A stretch of 64,000 bases of DNA from Hymenoscyphus infarciens (Eukaryota; Ascomycota; Leotiomycetes; Helotiales; Helotiaceae), in NCBI GenBank assembly GCA_001414345.1, contig LLCB01000070.1, positions 124,001 to 188,000 on the forward strand, in the 5' to 3' direction. The notes beneath the pieces were generated by a model, which was not told the origin of the DNA, made no database searches, and was given only the letters and a program-made list of their open reading frames with translations. Both the position numbers and the translations under genes were made by a program. This document shows, one piece after another, positions 1 to 11,942 of this stretch (positions are counted from its first letter, which is position 1; every line of letters starts with the position of its first letter).

Positions 1-1382
1 TGGGGCAACGGATACGCGAGCTCTGACTAGGACAAGGTCAAGGCGGACTGCTCAAACAGCTCAAATGGTGCGATGGACTGATGGTTTGGTCTTCCAATTA
101 TGCTATTGGTGTTGATGGCCGAGAGTCGTCTGCTCATGAATTTTTATTTGATTAGGAAAGCTGGATATGTTAGTTGGGCGGCGATTGCGAGTGCTAGAGG
201 TCCAGAGGGCATTGATTTCTCTAGTGGTAGCTAGGTCGTGCAACGAAATTTAGGTTTAGACTTTTAGCGCGGTGTTAGACTGATATCCTCTGTAGTATTA
301 TTTTGATATTATTTAGCATTTAAAAGAGTTTTATCTTCTAAGAATAGCAGTATACTTACTTAACACTTAATAGAAGAACTAAATAAAAAGTTCCTATTAT
401 TCTAAATTTATAAATAACTACTTACTAATACTATATTATAATTTAAAGCTTAAGACTTAACTCTTAAATAGATACTTCTAGTTTTACAAACTTAGATTTA
501 TAAAATATATATTAAGTAGTAGACTCATAGATTATAAAAGTATTTATAAAAATAAATTAAGTTATTAAATCTTAAGTCTACTTTATTTTTAAAAAATTTA
601 TTTTATTTTAATTACTCTAGAATTAATAAACTAATTAATATAGATATACTAGATAACTAGTAATTTAGTAATATATATAGAAAGAGAGTAAGAGAGCTTA
701 TATAGAGTAATAAGCTAGTTACTAAGAATCTATCTACTAGTCTAAAAGTTAGCTATCTACTACTAATCTTAGTTTAATTATTTTAGATAAAAGCTTTAGA
801 CTAGCTAAGATATATCTTTAGTACTCTAATAGCTTGAAGTTATTACTAAGCTATAATCGCTATATAATATAAGTTAATATAATTCTATCTAAGCTATAAA
901 AAGTAATAATTCTAGTCTAGTATAGCTATAAAGCTAATTATAAACGTAAGAACTTAATAATTTATCTACGCTATAATTATAATAGAAAAAAGAAGATTCT
1001 AGAACGTTATCTCGCTTACTTCTAGGATTCTAGTAGCTAGTACTTTATAATATAACTTTAGAAATAGTTATTTAGAGTTTAAAGACAGTTTCGGCTTTAA
1101 GAATAGTATTAGCTTAGTTGAAAACTTTTTAAAAGTCTATTTAAAATCACTTATATTCAGATTAGTAAAGTTTAAAGTTCTTAAAATCAATGTTTAAAGC
1201 TCTTTATAGCTGAATTTCGCGCGAGCTATCTTATTTACATTACTTCAGCTAGTCTCGACGTAACTACAACGTTGACAAGCTCTCTCTTTAGCTAGCTTCT
1301 CTCTGCTATTCATAGCTCGTTCACAGGTACGTTAGTTTCTCCACAAGTACGTGCCTGAGCTAGCCTCTTTCTAGCACACTTA
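1..1382. other. AT-rich RIP-like sequence, no gene
   Basis: Bases 1-250 have ordinary composition and may belong to a neighbour outside the window. From about 250 to 1200 the sequence is very AT-rich, full of TA-containing words and stop codons in all frames, as in the RIP blocks further right. From about 1200 the composition recovers; 1200-1382 is probably the 3' flank of the WD40 gene that ends at 1383. I see no reading frame or RNA gene. Confidence 0.6.
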
Positions 1383-4300
1383 TCAGTTAGTCGTAGAAAA
1401 GATCTTACTATATCTCGGATTTTTCTCCTTCGCTAGCCGATAATCCCAGTCTAACTCGACTCTCTCTTCCTTAACTATCCTTCTCTCCAGCATACAATTA
1501 TGCGCATGTCTATCAATAGCAGATCCTCTAACCTGTGGTATCCGTGCTACCTCACTCACTTCTCCCCTCTTAGGTCGCAAAGCAAGAGTATTATATTGCT
1601 GTTTGGCCTCAAATTCGGCGATTAGCGGCCGGGTCCCGTCCTCTTCCTCGTGAGCTTCCAGACGAAAGAAGGCTGTAGAATGGTAATTAGGGCCTTGAAC
1701 GACGCCTATACACGGATCAGGATGAAGTATCAGTTGTTGCACCTCTAAAAACTCCCTTCCAATGGGCTTATCCTCATCTGATGGGTCATTATTCGCGGAT
1801 CCGACATTAGAGAGCTCCGTATGCTGAATTATCGCTTTAGGACGTTTGGAAATGGGTTGTCCTGGTCGGCCATTTCCCGAAGCAGCTCGTAATAAGGGCT
1901 TCAGCGATGCTGCTGCGTTGGTGGGTGGTAGAGAAGTGATAATCGGTTCAACAAGGTCGCTGTCATCATATGCAAGCAGGTGCACTTTACCAGTCGCATC
2001 GCCAATCAGGAGCTTGGAATAATCTTTCGAGAACGCCCCCGCCGATATGCCGCCCGCGACTTCTAGAACGTCTCGAACAAATGCTTTTTTTTGAGGAGCT
2101 CTCACATCCCAAGCTTTCACTTTCCCATCCGTTGAACCAGTGTAAAAGCGATCAGCGCTTTGACCCCAAGCTGCGAATTTCACTCCATTGTCTCCCTCTT
2201 CTCGAGGTCGATCAGGCGGTGGGTTATCCAAAGATTCTGGAACTAAATTAGAGTTTTTTTTTCCACCTCAAGACTGAAAATACATACCTCCATGATTCAG
2301 AATGTGAATGGCCTTGTCGCCAAGGGCCGTGTCCCACACATAAGTGTTACCATCGGTACAGCTGGCTGTGACAAAACTACAATCGGGAGAATTTGGCCTT
2401 TGCGCATTAGTTCTGAGATCTTGGTATTGTGATGAAAATACTTACATTATGGTGAGCTCGTTGATGTCAAGCGCCGAGCAATCCAAGGTCTTCACCTGCA
2501 TGAATTGATAATCGTCGAATCCTTCTCTTTGGACGAATATTCGGATTTGTGTTCTTGTGAGAGGGTCGTATTCTTTGCCAGGAGAGGTTGCAGCAAGGAA
2601 ACATGGCTGAGTGGGATGCCACAGAACTTCGAAAACATTCGATAACCGGGCCGAGGGAAGTGAAATCCTCTTCCCATTATCGGCAACATCCCAAAGACAT
2701 AGTTCACCCGTGTTTCTCTTCTCAAGCGGAATATCCATATCGTCGTGAGTAACGCTCCGAGGTGAATAACCAACGAGTAAGAGATTCCACATGCTAGAGC
2801 ATCTACCCCATTGAATTGTCGCAGGAAAATAAGCCCAAGTATCTCTTCGTCGAAGCTCTTTCGCTTGCTCCTGGGACTTTTCACCGCTGTATGTATCATA
2901 TGGCGAGAACGTAACGTCGTCCTGATTGACAACATAGACGCGAATAGCATCGTTGGAAACATCCGCCGCAGTTGCCACTCGTGGTTCATATATGTCATGC
3001 GAAGCTACGACGAAATTGACCTTGTCCTCGTGATCCCATGACCCCAAAAGTTCCATTGTAGCCCCATCTTGAACCACCCTCCAGACCTTGACACTCTTGT
3101 CAAAACTGGCCGTGAAGGTCAGGCCAAGTGCTTCGGAGTAAGACGTAGCTACCACAGACGTATATAACCAAGGATCCTGTGTCTCGCGCATCCAGCTAGA
3201 TGCATTCGCATTGGCACTGGCATTATTTTCGTCTATCTCGACAATTGGCCGGGCGATTCGATGATCCGGAATTGACTTCAGTTCATCAGCTGGCAAGGAC
3301 CCCAGAAGAAGGTTACCGGGTTTATTGTATTGCATGTTGGAATTGTCCGAATGCGCCGTTGCGCCGCATATAAATGCGTCGTGGCTTGTCCAACTAATAG
3401 TTGCTATATCGCCGCAACAATCAAACCACTCAGTGCGCGGGGCTAGAGAATCCTCAAGACAACTCATAGCTTCAATTCTGAAAAGGTTCCTTCCGCTAGC
3501 AGTTGGAAATGGTGATATTCCCAACATTTCGCGATGTCTCAGGAGTTTTGTTAAAGAGTGAATTGAGTCGCAAGGTGGCGGACGAAGAACCTCTAGAGAG
3601 GTACCTGAAGAAAGCAGTCGACCATTTGCAGCATCCTCTAGGAATGAGGTAATTGCAAACTTACCCCTGCATCGAAGGAGAGTATGGCCAAGCTCTGGGC
3701 CTGGGACTTGAAGTTTTTGATGGATAAGCGCAGTGATTTGAGAGACCTTCTTGCCAATCATCATGGTTGTGAGTATCTTTGCCGGGTCGCCCAAAACTAC
3801 AGGGGGTTGGTTATCCGGCGACTGAATTGCTGCACATATAAACAGAATTTCTTCCGGTAAGAAGTCGAAATGATTGGCCTCCTGTGACGTGCGCTGCCGA
3901 TCTAGCACGCTTATATAGGGGCGTGTAATGTCCTCTCCCGAGTACGATTTCTCTCCCGAGGATGACTTCACGGATGGTTTGCTGCACTTCCTCTCCTCTT
4001 TGGGAGAGTCTGTCTGCACGACTGGACGGGTTGACCTCCTGAGTCTCTTTCGTTTTTGTGGCATCGTGTCTGCGTGACCGTCGGCGCTGAAGGAGGTTGC
4101 TGGGGACGAAGAGTAGTCTCGCGGTCTGGGAGCTGAAGGAGGGCGACCTATAGGAAGCTCACCCTCAAAGACGTAATCTTCAGAGTCCTCCGAGGAAGCA
4201 GATTGCGTTTGGTAATGAGATCGTGCTTGGTAATTGGCAATTTTTTGAGAGGCGAGTTCGTCCACAATAGCGCGAGCTTCAATCGCCAATATTTCCTCGT

Positions 4301-4893
4301 ACTCGTCTGAAAGCCGCATACCATTCGCAGATAGATTTGGCATGAAATCGCGCCTTCGTACCAGATTTGCAGCAGTCTAAACAAGTCAAGTTAGTATGGA
4401 GAAAAGAGGTGGCGCATCTAGAACCACCAACCTGCTGGCCAATCTCGTCTCGGTCAAGTCTGGTGAGACGGCCTTTATACTGCGCTGCCCACGATTGTAT
4501 ATGTGGAAAGATCTGATATGTCAGGGTATCTTTGATAAGCTCTCCTTCATCCTTGATTTCGAGGGGAGCCTGAGGACCTGGAGCTTGCCCAGTCCTTCGC
4601 CTTTTCGCAGGTGGGGGGCTCGATTGTTGTGAAGGTGAATGCGCCGGCGAGTTTAAAGCGGCTCCAGTCGTCGTCCGTATCGCGGATGCAGAGCGGCTGC
4701 CCGTCGCCGCGGTGTGGAGTGAAGGTCGGGGTCTACCATAGCCTGGAGGCAGGATCGGAGGATACGATCTTTGGGGGGTCGGGAGGCCATCGTGAGATTG
4801 CGGCAAATGCAATGGCGTATTATTCGAATTACGGGGTTGAGTAGAAGATGTCCTCTCGTCATCGTCGTCACTGTTGGTCAGATCGATGACCAT
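1383..4893 (-). CDS. WD40-repeat nuclear protein, four exons
   Basis: Exons on the minus strand are 4893-4432, 4376-2446, 2397-2288 and 2242-1383; introns of 55, 48 and 45 bp have GT/AG ends, the first with an ACTAAC branch site. The product is about 1120 residues. The ATG at 4893 opens with VIDLT followed by acidic residues, a typical SUMO-interaction motif; a longer in-frame start at 4953 is less likely because GTGAGT...ACAG just upstream looks like a 5'UTR intron. Basic, nuclear-localisation-like clusters lie near residues 97-100 and 260-270. The C-terminal half carries WD-type repeats, seen as SFDKSVKVWRV, GNTYVWDT and STDGKVKAWDV. Function is not recognised. A relative of the fission-yeast Raf1 / Neurospora DIM-9 heterochromatin WD40 proteins is possible but unproven; any nuclear WD40 scaffold would fit. 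Confidence 0.85.
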
Positions 4894-5726
4894 AGTGAGT
4901 CTGTCAAAACATTTAGTATATTTCCTCTCCAGCGCGTCGCGGTCACTACTCACTCGTCGCGTCCTTCCATTGTGTCAAAATTGGTGGCGCAAGAGGAGCT
5001 GCGGTCGTGATCATTTCAGATATTCAAGCATGTAATAGGAGAGAGTACTTGGATTGAACCGGTGGTTGTTGTAGGCTAGTGTGAGATCTGGTGGTTTGGT
5101 GGTTGTAGTTTCCCAAAACGTTCCAGCTCACCAGCCACTATCTTCACTCGTGTTAAGTGGTGCACAGACCCCACAAGGCTGAAGTCAAGGCTGATCTACT
5201 TCTGTGAAAATTGCAATACCGTGAGAGGAGACTGCACAAGTCGCTATTTATTTCAAATTTGTATAGAGAGTAAAGAAAGAGGTTTCAAGTTCCAGATAAT
5301 TCTTGAATCAGTGTCAGTGACTTGCTTGTATTGTTCTCACGGGTGAAACCTTTTGGCTAAGAGAGCCAGTTATTGCTCTGAACATTGGATTGTGCAAAAC
5401 AGTCTAGACAATCAACTACTATTTGAGAAGGTCTAGAAGCTTGAAACAATTCTGTTAATATTTCAGCTTGTCCCAAGATTGGTTGCAGGTAGGTATAAAC
5501 AATACAGCACAATCTTCCCACCTCAATGCAACCTTGAAAGGCGCCTACTAGCATCATCTTGGACAATTTGCACAACCACCCATTGTTGAGTTCGGTACTG
5601 TATACTTTCAATCCATTTTACAAGGTCACTACTCTGAGCAGTTCCTTCCCGTATGTTTTGATTCTCCCTCCTACCAAGCTGCTTGAGCCCAATACAAGCA
5701 TCAAACATCCTGATATACCCTCTCGT
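4894..5726. promoter_or_regulatory. intergenic: WD40 gene promoter and ABM gene 3' flank
   Basis: Non-coding stretch between two minus-strand genes. It holds the 5' leader of the WD40 gene, with a probable 5'UTR intron of about 50 bp (GTGAGT near 4951 to ACAG near 4900), and the 3' flank of the ABM-domain gene. The short frames inside show no family resemblance. Confidence 0.5.
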
Positions 5727-6107
5727 CTAGACTGGAACCTCAACATCTTTGCTGGTATCCAATTCCTCGTGTCTGCGGAGATCCATTGGGCGGTCGAGAA
5801 GTGGGAGAACATAAGGATCGAAAGTAAGCCAGTAAGGGTTCTCGAGGTGGTATTTTTGGCTCTGCGGGAAAGGCAATGTTAGCGGGCATCTTTTAGCAAA
5901 AGGTGATGGGCTACAAACTGCTTCGTTCTCGAATCGCTCTACGATTGTGAAGGCTCTTGGATCGTGGACATCTTGCATAACCAACCAGTCAATGGTTTCC
6001 TTGTCTTTGCGGTAGATTCGGGCAGCTTCGACGAGCTTGGCCTTGAGGCGCCCAATGGACTCGGGCTTGTCGTTTGCGTAGAGGTGGACGGAGAGTGTGT
6101 AGACCAT
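5727..6107 (-). CDS. small antibiotic-biosynthesis-monooxygenase (ABM) domain protein
   Basis: Two exons, 6107-5919 and 5861-5727, separated by a 57-bp intron (GTTTGT...GCAG, branch GCTAAC). The intron length is a multiple of three without a stop, so an unspliced reading also stays open; splicing joins FENEA to SQKYHLENPYW, the usual continuation in this family. The product is 107 residues, a single dimeric alpha-beta barrel (ABM) domain: MVYTLSVHLYA strand, a helix with K-A-K-L-V-E-A-A, VMQDVHDPRAFTIVERFE, then HLENPYW and the fungal tail DLRRHEELD. Such proteins are small cytosolic dimers, some quinol monooxygenases, many of unknown substrate; none is assigned here. Its start lies 829 bp from the divergent DCAF4-like gene. 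Confidence 0.8.
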   Translation of the reverse strand: MVYTLSVHLYANDKPESIGRLKAKLVEAARIYRKDKETIDWLVMQDVHDPRAFTIVERFENEAVCSPSPFAKRCPLTLPFPQSQKYHLENPYWLTFDPYVLPLLDRPMDLRRHEELDTSKDVEVPV

Positions 6108-6936
6108 GATTTCGGTTTGGGAGAGTTGAGCTTGGATTGATTGATTGAAGGAAGAAAGTCTCCAAAAGAGGGGTGAAGGTTTTGTGAAGCCCCGCCTTTG
6201 GTGGGGGTGGTAGCCTTCAAAAAACACGTTGATTTGAGGAAGATTACCTAGAGATACGACTGCAACTACAACCACTTATTAAAACTTTCTCCTACTCTGA
6301 CACAGGAATAATTACTCACTCAGGAGTTAGTGTAGATTTATGTTATGTTTTTTAAGACCTCATTTGCTGTAATGAGGGTTGGATTGTGCCTTAACTTGGT
6401 GTGTTTTGGTGGACAAAAAAGTGGCAGTACAATTTAGGACCCTGCCAAAATGGTACCGCGATAACTTAACAACCACTGATCGGAAAATTAAAGATAAATA
6501 TGAGTAGCTGCGCAAGATGCTCTTTTACCTCCTTATTAAAAGTTGAGAGTTTGCATTTAGCATGTTTTTGAAGCATAAAGTAATGGTACAAGCTTAGAGA
6601 AGCGCCAGAAAAAGGATGAACTGACTTTTATGTAGCCCTTTCTAATTTTGTAAAATACTACGTAGCACCCAGATAGTTTAGGGCATTTGTAAACTACTAG
6701 CGTTACTGTTTGGGCCTAGCGCGTGGCCGCTTTACTGTTCGGTTGCTCTTGCTTTACGAGTATGCCGTGCAAGAGCATTAACCTAAACGCACACTCAAAG
6801 ACAGCCTCTCCAAAACCACGTTCGACTTCATCTTCTGATGGTTCATTTCGCGTTTTGAAAGAGCAAAGCAGCACAGGCAAAGTAGCGCAAGTTTCGGTCG
6901 TCGCTCGTCGCTCGTAACCACTCACCACCAAGCAAA
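6108..6936. promoter_or_regulatory. shared upstream region of ABM and DCAF4-like genes
   Basis: The two flanking genes diverge from this 829-bp stretch, so it must hold both promoters. I see no clear TATA box. The short frames on both strands around 6716-6931 look accidental. Confidence 0.45.
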
Positions 6937-9170
6937 ATGGAAGAAATCCCAGGTTTCTATTTTGGCAAGTAATCTTACTATTCGCAACTCACAACATCGA
7001 TCTAACGTTATCCAGACAAGGAGAAGAACCGATACTTCCAAGCACAACAAGGCGCCCCTGCCAGTAAAGCCTACAGTTCCCATGACATCAAGCGGCGGAA
7101 ATTACGAGATGAGCATGCGCTCTTGTCCCATGCCTCAAAAGTATCTAGTCGAGCTCGAATCCAACGAGCCAAGATCCTCGAGGCTCCCCTCTCTGGCGGC
7201 TTTTTTGCAAGAGAACAAGGGCTTGCATCCCGTCTCGCTTTTCCTGAGATTTTCGCTTCTAGGTTGACTTCAAGTACCCTTCTTTGGCACGATAGCACCC
7301 TTCCCTTGAACGATGGGCGGGGCCTCGTGCACGAAGAGAAAATACTCGACTACGCTGTTTTTGATGTAGATTATCAAAATGCAAGCAATTCACACACTGT
7401 TCGAATAGGTCTGACTACTTATGCCGGAAATTTGGAATTCTCAATCAGCTAATATCCATTAGCCTATCCTACTGGCTCGGTGGACCAGTATCCCCTAATA
7501 CCACCAAGTCTTGAGACGCAGGATGATGAGGAAGATAACGAGCATTGGGGGATCAGTGATGAGGGCCACCCAACGTCCATGTGTACAAATACCGAGTGCT
7601 CACGCCACATGGTCACCGCCTTAGGCGATCATATCTCGTCTAGCGTTTCTCTGCTCCCTTTCGACTCCAGAAATGGCCGTAATTGCTTCCCCAGCCCTCC
7701 TACGACTTCACAAAACTGACATGTTTTAGGCATCCCTCAACTATCCATCGGTGACGGAATTTGTGAGGGTAATTACTCCAATGTTTACTCCTCCACGGCT
7801 GCCAAAAATAACCCTTCCTGTAAGATTCCTTTGGCATTAGTTAACTTTGCTCCTCTCTCCTTGTTCTATCTACTCATACTCGCTATGGCCAGTTTTCTCG
7901 TTGTTCCAAATTTTTAAAACAGTTTGAAGTATCAACCCAGATTGTTCTAAAAGATCTGGATTAATATCCTCAATTGTTCACTCAAATTGCCCTAGAAAGT
8001 TGGAGCAACGAGACACGGGCAAGTATGAACCTCAAGTATCTGCTGCGAAATCCCCTGCCAGCAAACCATTCTTGAAGCAGATCCAGTATAATGCGCTACT
8101 AATGATTTCACTGTAGTGTTCTTTGCCTGCGGTGCTACCGATGGAATACTGTCGATCGACAAAAATCTCGACCCAGTCTGGTTAACACCCCCAGTGACAG
8201 ACAGCAGCTGGTCACTACCCGAAAACAGCCCAAGAGTTATATTCGCATTAAATTTTCTTTCCGAAACCCCCTCCGTCCTTCTTGCTGGCGGCCGATTTGG
8301 TCTACTCCACATCAACGATCTCCGTGTCCCCGGTACCTTTGAGAAAAATCTCGATGTGATCCATCACCCCAGTAGCATCACACATATAAAGCAGCTCGAT
8401 ACCCACAGGATCATTGTTGCCGGTTTGAACTCCAGTTTATGCCAGTACGACCTACGGTATCGAAAAGCGGACTCTATCAACCACGAGCCTGCCAAAGCCA
8501 GAAAACGTAGGTCTTTGGTAAATCAAAACTCCACTAGGTCGATTGTGCAGTTTCCAGATTATCACAATACGGCTACCCTTTGTTGTGGATTTGATGTTGA
8601 TACGGTGTCTGGTATTGTTGCAGCCTCACAAGTAAGTCACCTCTGGGCACCAATATTTCTTTCACAGGACCTCGCAATAGACAGTGAAGTTCAGGTTCAT
8701 ATCTGCCTACCTGGATAGCTCTCGTTATTTCAGCTTCCCTGGACAATTCAAGTAATTACCCTGAATTCTTTGGAACCATCGAGTTGGATTGTTCTAAAGT
8801 ATTTGGAGCAATACCAGATTGTGCTAGAAAGTTGGAACAATGAGCTATTTACTGCTCCACTGCGAGAACAAAAATGGAGGCTTTTCTCAGATGGTTCAAA
8901 ATTGACATTCCCATTCTTCAGGAACAAGACGAACAACACAGCGCAGTCCAACTATTCTCCCTCAACGGCGGACATACCCTATCCTCACCAGCCTTAGAGG
9001 CCGACTTCGGACCAGCCCCCAACTACGAGAATAACCATATCAGGTGTATAAGACTAGCGAGGGATACCGAGAGTCAAATGAAGAGTCTGCTTTTCGCAAC
9101 GAGTGGTACGATACATAGGTACTGCTGGGGTCCGGATCATCGAGTTAAGGATGATATTGGGGATTTTTGA
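6937..9170 (+). CDS. DCAF4-like WD40 protein, six exons with MITE-loaded introns
   Basis: Exons: 6937-6964, 7016-7408, 7463-7678, 7730-7819, 8117-8631 and 8922-9170, giving 496 residues. The N-terminus reads IPGFYFDKEKNRYF, the signature start of the DCAF4/WDR21 family, which are WD40 substrate-receptor candidates for CUL4-DDB1 ubiquitin ligases. That motif is restored only if intron 1 uses a GC donor (G|GCAAGT at 6965); the nearby GT donor at 6969 shifts the frame. The middle and end contain beta-propeller sequence such as FFACGATDGILSID, VLLAGGRFGLLHINDLR and VQLFSLNGGHTLSSP. Introns 1-3 are 51-54 bp, but introns 4 (297 bp) and 5 (290 bp) are enlarged, and each contains one copy of the same short inverted-repeat element. 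An alternative 36-bp intron at 8632-8667 would end the protein early at 8718; the longer intron is preferred because it keeps the propeller intact. Confidence 0.85.
7896..8013. mobile_element. MITE copy 1, in intron 4 of the DCAF4-like gene
   Basis: About 118 bp with imperfect terminal inverted repeats: the left end begins TCTCGTTGTTCCAAAT and the right end, read on the other strand, begins TCTCGTTGCTCCAACTTTC. The arms match at most of 30 positions. Two further copies lie at 8720-8845 and 48361-48460. No target-site duplication is certain. It lies wholly inside an intron that is about 240 bp longer than its neighbours. Confidence 0.75.
8720..8845. mobile_element. MITE copy 2, in intron 5 of the DCAF4-like gene
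   Basis: About 126 bp with ends TCTCGTTATTTCAGCTTCC (left) and, on the other strand, GCTCATTGTTCCAACTTTC (right). This is the same family as the copies at 7896-8013 and 48361-48460, sharing the CAACTTTCTAG-CAAT core. A flanking TA on each side hints at a Tc1/mariner-type target, but the edge is not sharp. Confidence 0.7.
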
Positions 9171-11434
9171 GGAACAGTTGGGGGTTGCATGGTGTAAAAA
9201 TGTACATTTGGCGGATGGGAGGGATACCAATCGGAGGATGTTGTACTATATGGACGAGAATAATTGAAATGGGCCTAAATCTTCGGGCTCTTGCATTACG
9301 CATCATGAAGAGACGTTGATGCATAGAGGAATGTAATATCCCAAATATCTCTGGCTTGTCTTGGACTGAGCAAGTCGTTACCTTAAGTGGGTTTGTTTCA
9401 TGAGGGGATGAGCTGTTTTGAAGCTAACTCTGGAGCACAAGGATGGAATAGAGGCTATGAGACTTAATAAATAGACGTGAGTCGAAATACAAGAACCGGT
9501 CGAACAACCTCAAAGACCTTGGGGAAGTAATGTCTACTGAGAAAAGGGTGGAGGGTACACGGTATTTCAGGAGGGAGGGAGCTCCGAACTCGGCAAGTTA
9601 CTTGTAGATTGAAACTAATTGTCTTATAGAAAAAAGCAAGTGTTCTATTATCGTTTTGTCAGTCACTGTCGCATAGAAATTAGTTGGTCGCAACACTTCA
9701 AAGCTTTGAGCTTGAAGTCATTAGATATAAAGAATTAGCGATAAAACATAAAAACGCCTTTGCTAGAGTATTTCTTTCTCATATATTCCTGTTTAGATAT
9801 CCTACCGAAAGTGCAGATCACGCAGGCGAATCTTGGGAATTGTTACAATTTCTTTCCCTCCTCCGCCGTTGCTTATTCATATCTCAAATCATCTGCCACT
9901 TCTCTCATTTTTTAAAAGTTCCCATTCTTACTATGCCCGTCTTTGAAGTATGACCAGGTCAAACATAGACGTGATCTTCGATTTCTTATAGAAACTGTTT
10001 TCCGTCCGACTTTCTGAATAGCTGAACGTACGCTGAAAATGAAATTTGAACACATCTGTTCCTAACATATAATTATCCAATCAAGTAAATGGAGAGTCCT
10101 TCATATAGCTTGAGACTTGATAACTCTTATCTGGAAGAACGGAGAGAGTCTCCATATTTTAGGATGCTTCGTGGGGTAGTTTATCGAAGTTTTCGTACCG
10201 ATATGACAAGACAGTAAAGCGTTGTTGAGGTGAAGTATCAAGGAGGAAAGCTGAATAGTACGAAACTTTCTCGTATAAGAAGTCGAGTGTTCTAAAGTGA
10301 GAGTTCAATCATAGCATTGAAGTCATGCGGTTCTCAAACCATTACATGTTTCTTCTTGCAAATAACAGCAATAAGGTTATGAAGTAGTGCATCGTCAGCG
10401 AGTAGATCAGCTATAATAATTCTTAGTTACTTACTTAGTGCGCCATACTAATAACTCCAGTTGCTAAACTTACGTCATATACTCCTACTGTTTAAATCAA
10501 TCTCACTATCGTTTCGCCAACTTTAACTCTTCTAACTTAAATATTTAATTTTCACAACGCTCCTTCTTTAACTTTCTTTTGGTGTAAACAAGCGAAAAGA
10601 TCTAAACTATCACTAATTTTCTTTGATGTTATTGACTACAGCCTTCCAAATTCTCATGTTGTAATTTTGAAATTGTCGTTGGTGGGATAACGAGTTTGGG
10701 CTGAAAGTTTTGAGAGTACATGCTGGGACTTCATGACTGCGAAAATCATTTCTGAATTTATTTCCACTAGAATCAACTGTCGTATGTAAGCGATGTGGAT
10801 TAGCAAAAAGTCGAGAATGAAACACGAGTAAAGTTGTTCCGAGATATGGATACGTCAAAAATGTTGCCACCAATATTACCGATAAGTTCGGAGATTTTGC
10901 TCTTAGAGCTGAGGAGGAAACTGCTGGATTCAATAGCTAGTCTCCTTTCTTTCGTCGCTCAAGCGAGAGCACTGGAGAAAGGAACCAACTATTTTACCAA
11001 AACGGATGAAAGTCTCTTTCTACTTTTAGGTTCCAATATAATACTATTGAAACTAATTACACTATCGTTTTATCTCTAGACTATGAGTAGAACTTAGAGC
11101 TTTGTACTACTTATATTACCAGAGCTATATTTAGAACTTAAGATACTAAAATTCCTTTCTAAGAACCATGCCTCGTGTATTAATTGAAACCCGACATACT
11201 AGAAGTAAGTTCTTAGAGCGTGCTAGCCTATTATGGCTTATAAGACTCTAATATGCTCGCTTGGAACTCATTTTAAGTACTGTTTTTTTATTAGCAAAAT
11301 TCGAATAACCTTCATCTCTTGAAAAGCAAGCATCTCGCTCTACATCACTTAGTTGATAACCAGCCTCATTCTAGCCCTTTTAAGGAAACACCTAGTCACC
11401 GAAATCTTCATAAGACTTATAATACTAGAATCTA
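9171..11434. other. gene-free stretch downstream of the DCAF4-like gene
   Basis: About 2.3 kb of moderately AT-rich sequence. Open frames are short, start poorly and show no recognisable family, splice pattern or codon bias. The first 200 bp are the likely 3'UTR of the DCAF4-like gene. Nothing else is supported. Confidence 0.5.
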
Positions 11435-11942
11435 CAGTCAGTTGCAAGTTAAGCTTCCCTTTTGACGATATTTTATAAACCGTGCGTTTTTAGAAGAAAA
11501 AGTTCCCTCTTATTTATTTTAAAAAAACAGAAAACTAAAGTATTCTTTAAGATATAAGACCTAGCTAGAAAAAACCGCTATATATTCTTATACCTCCTCT
11601 CTATTTGTTACTATAACTAAGCAAGTATACTAAGAATAAAAACTTAATAATACTTAATTATTATCAAAACCCCCCTTTTTATAAAAAAAAATTTCACACT
11701 CTTATAATTCTACTAAGACCTTATAAAAAGTTAGATATATATCTAAGTGTCTATTTTCTTTCTAAAAAGCTTATAGAGTAAGAAAGGGGGTATAGAGCTC
11801 TTATCAGCTATTCTTAGGGATATAATAACATAAATTATTATTAAGTAAAGAGAGAAAGAGTGTCTAGGTAAAAAGGTTTTTTTCTAAAAACGCACGGTTT
11901 ATAAAATATCGTTAAAAGGGAAGCTTAACTCGTAACTCACTG
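11435..11942. mobile_element. 508-bp TIR element with TA target duplication
   Basis: Inverted terminal arms of about 65 bp, beginning CAGT(C/G)AGTT and sharing AAGTTAAGCTTCCCTTTT-type sequence and CGTGCGTTTTTAGAA, flank an AT-rich core without coding capacity. The element is bounded by TA on both sides (11433-11434 and 11943-11944). TIRs starting CAGT with a TA target are typical of pogo/Tc1-type DNA transposons, so this is probably a non-autonomous derivative. No other copy was seen in the window. Confidence 0.85.

Noticed and set aside
8632..8667. 36-bp GTAAGT...ACAG intron in the DCAF4-like gene
   Set aside because: Very short for a fungal intron, no branch site, and it leads to a stop at 8718 that removes the last propeller blade; the 290-bp intron gives the better protein.
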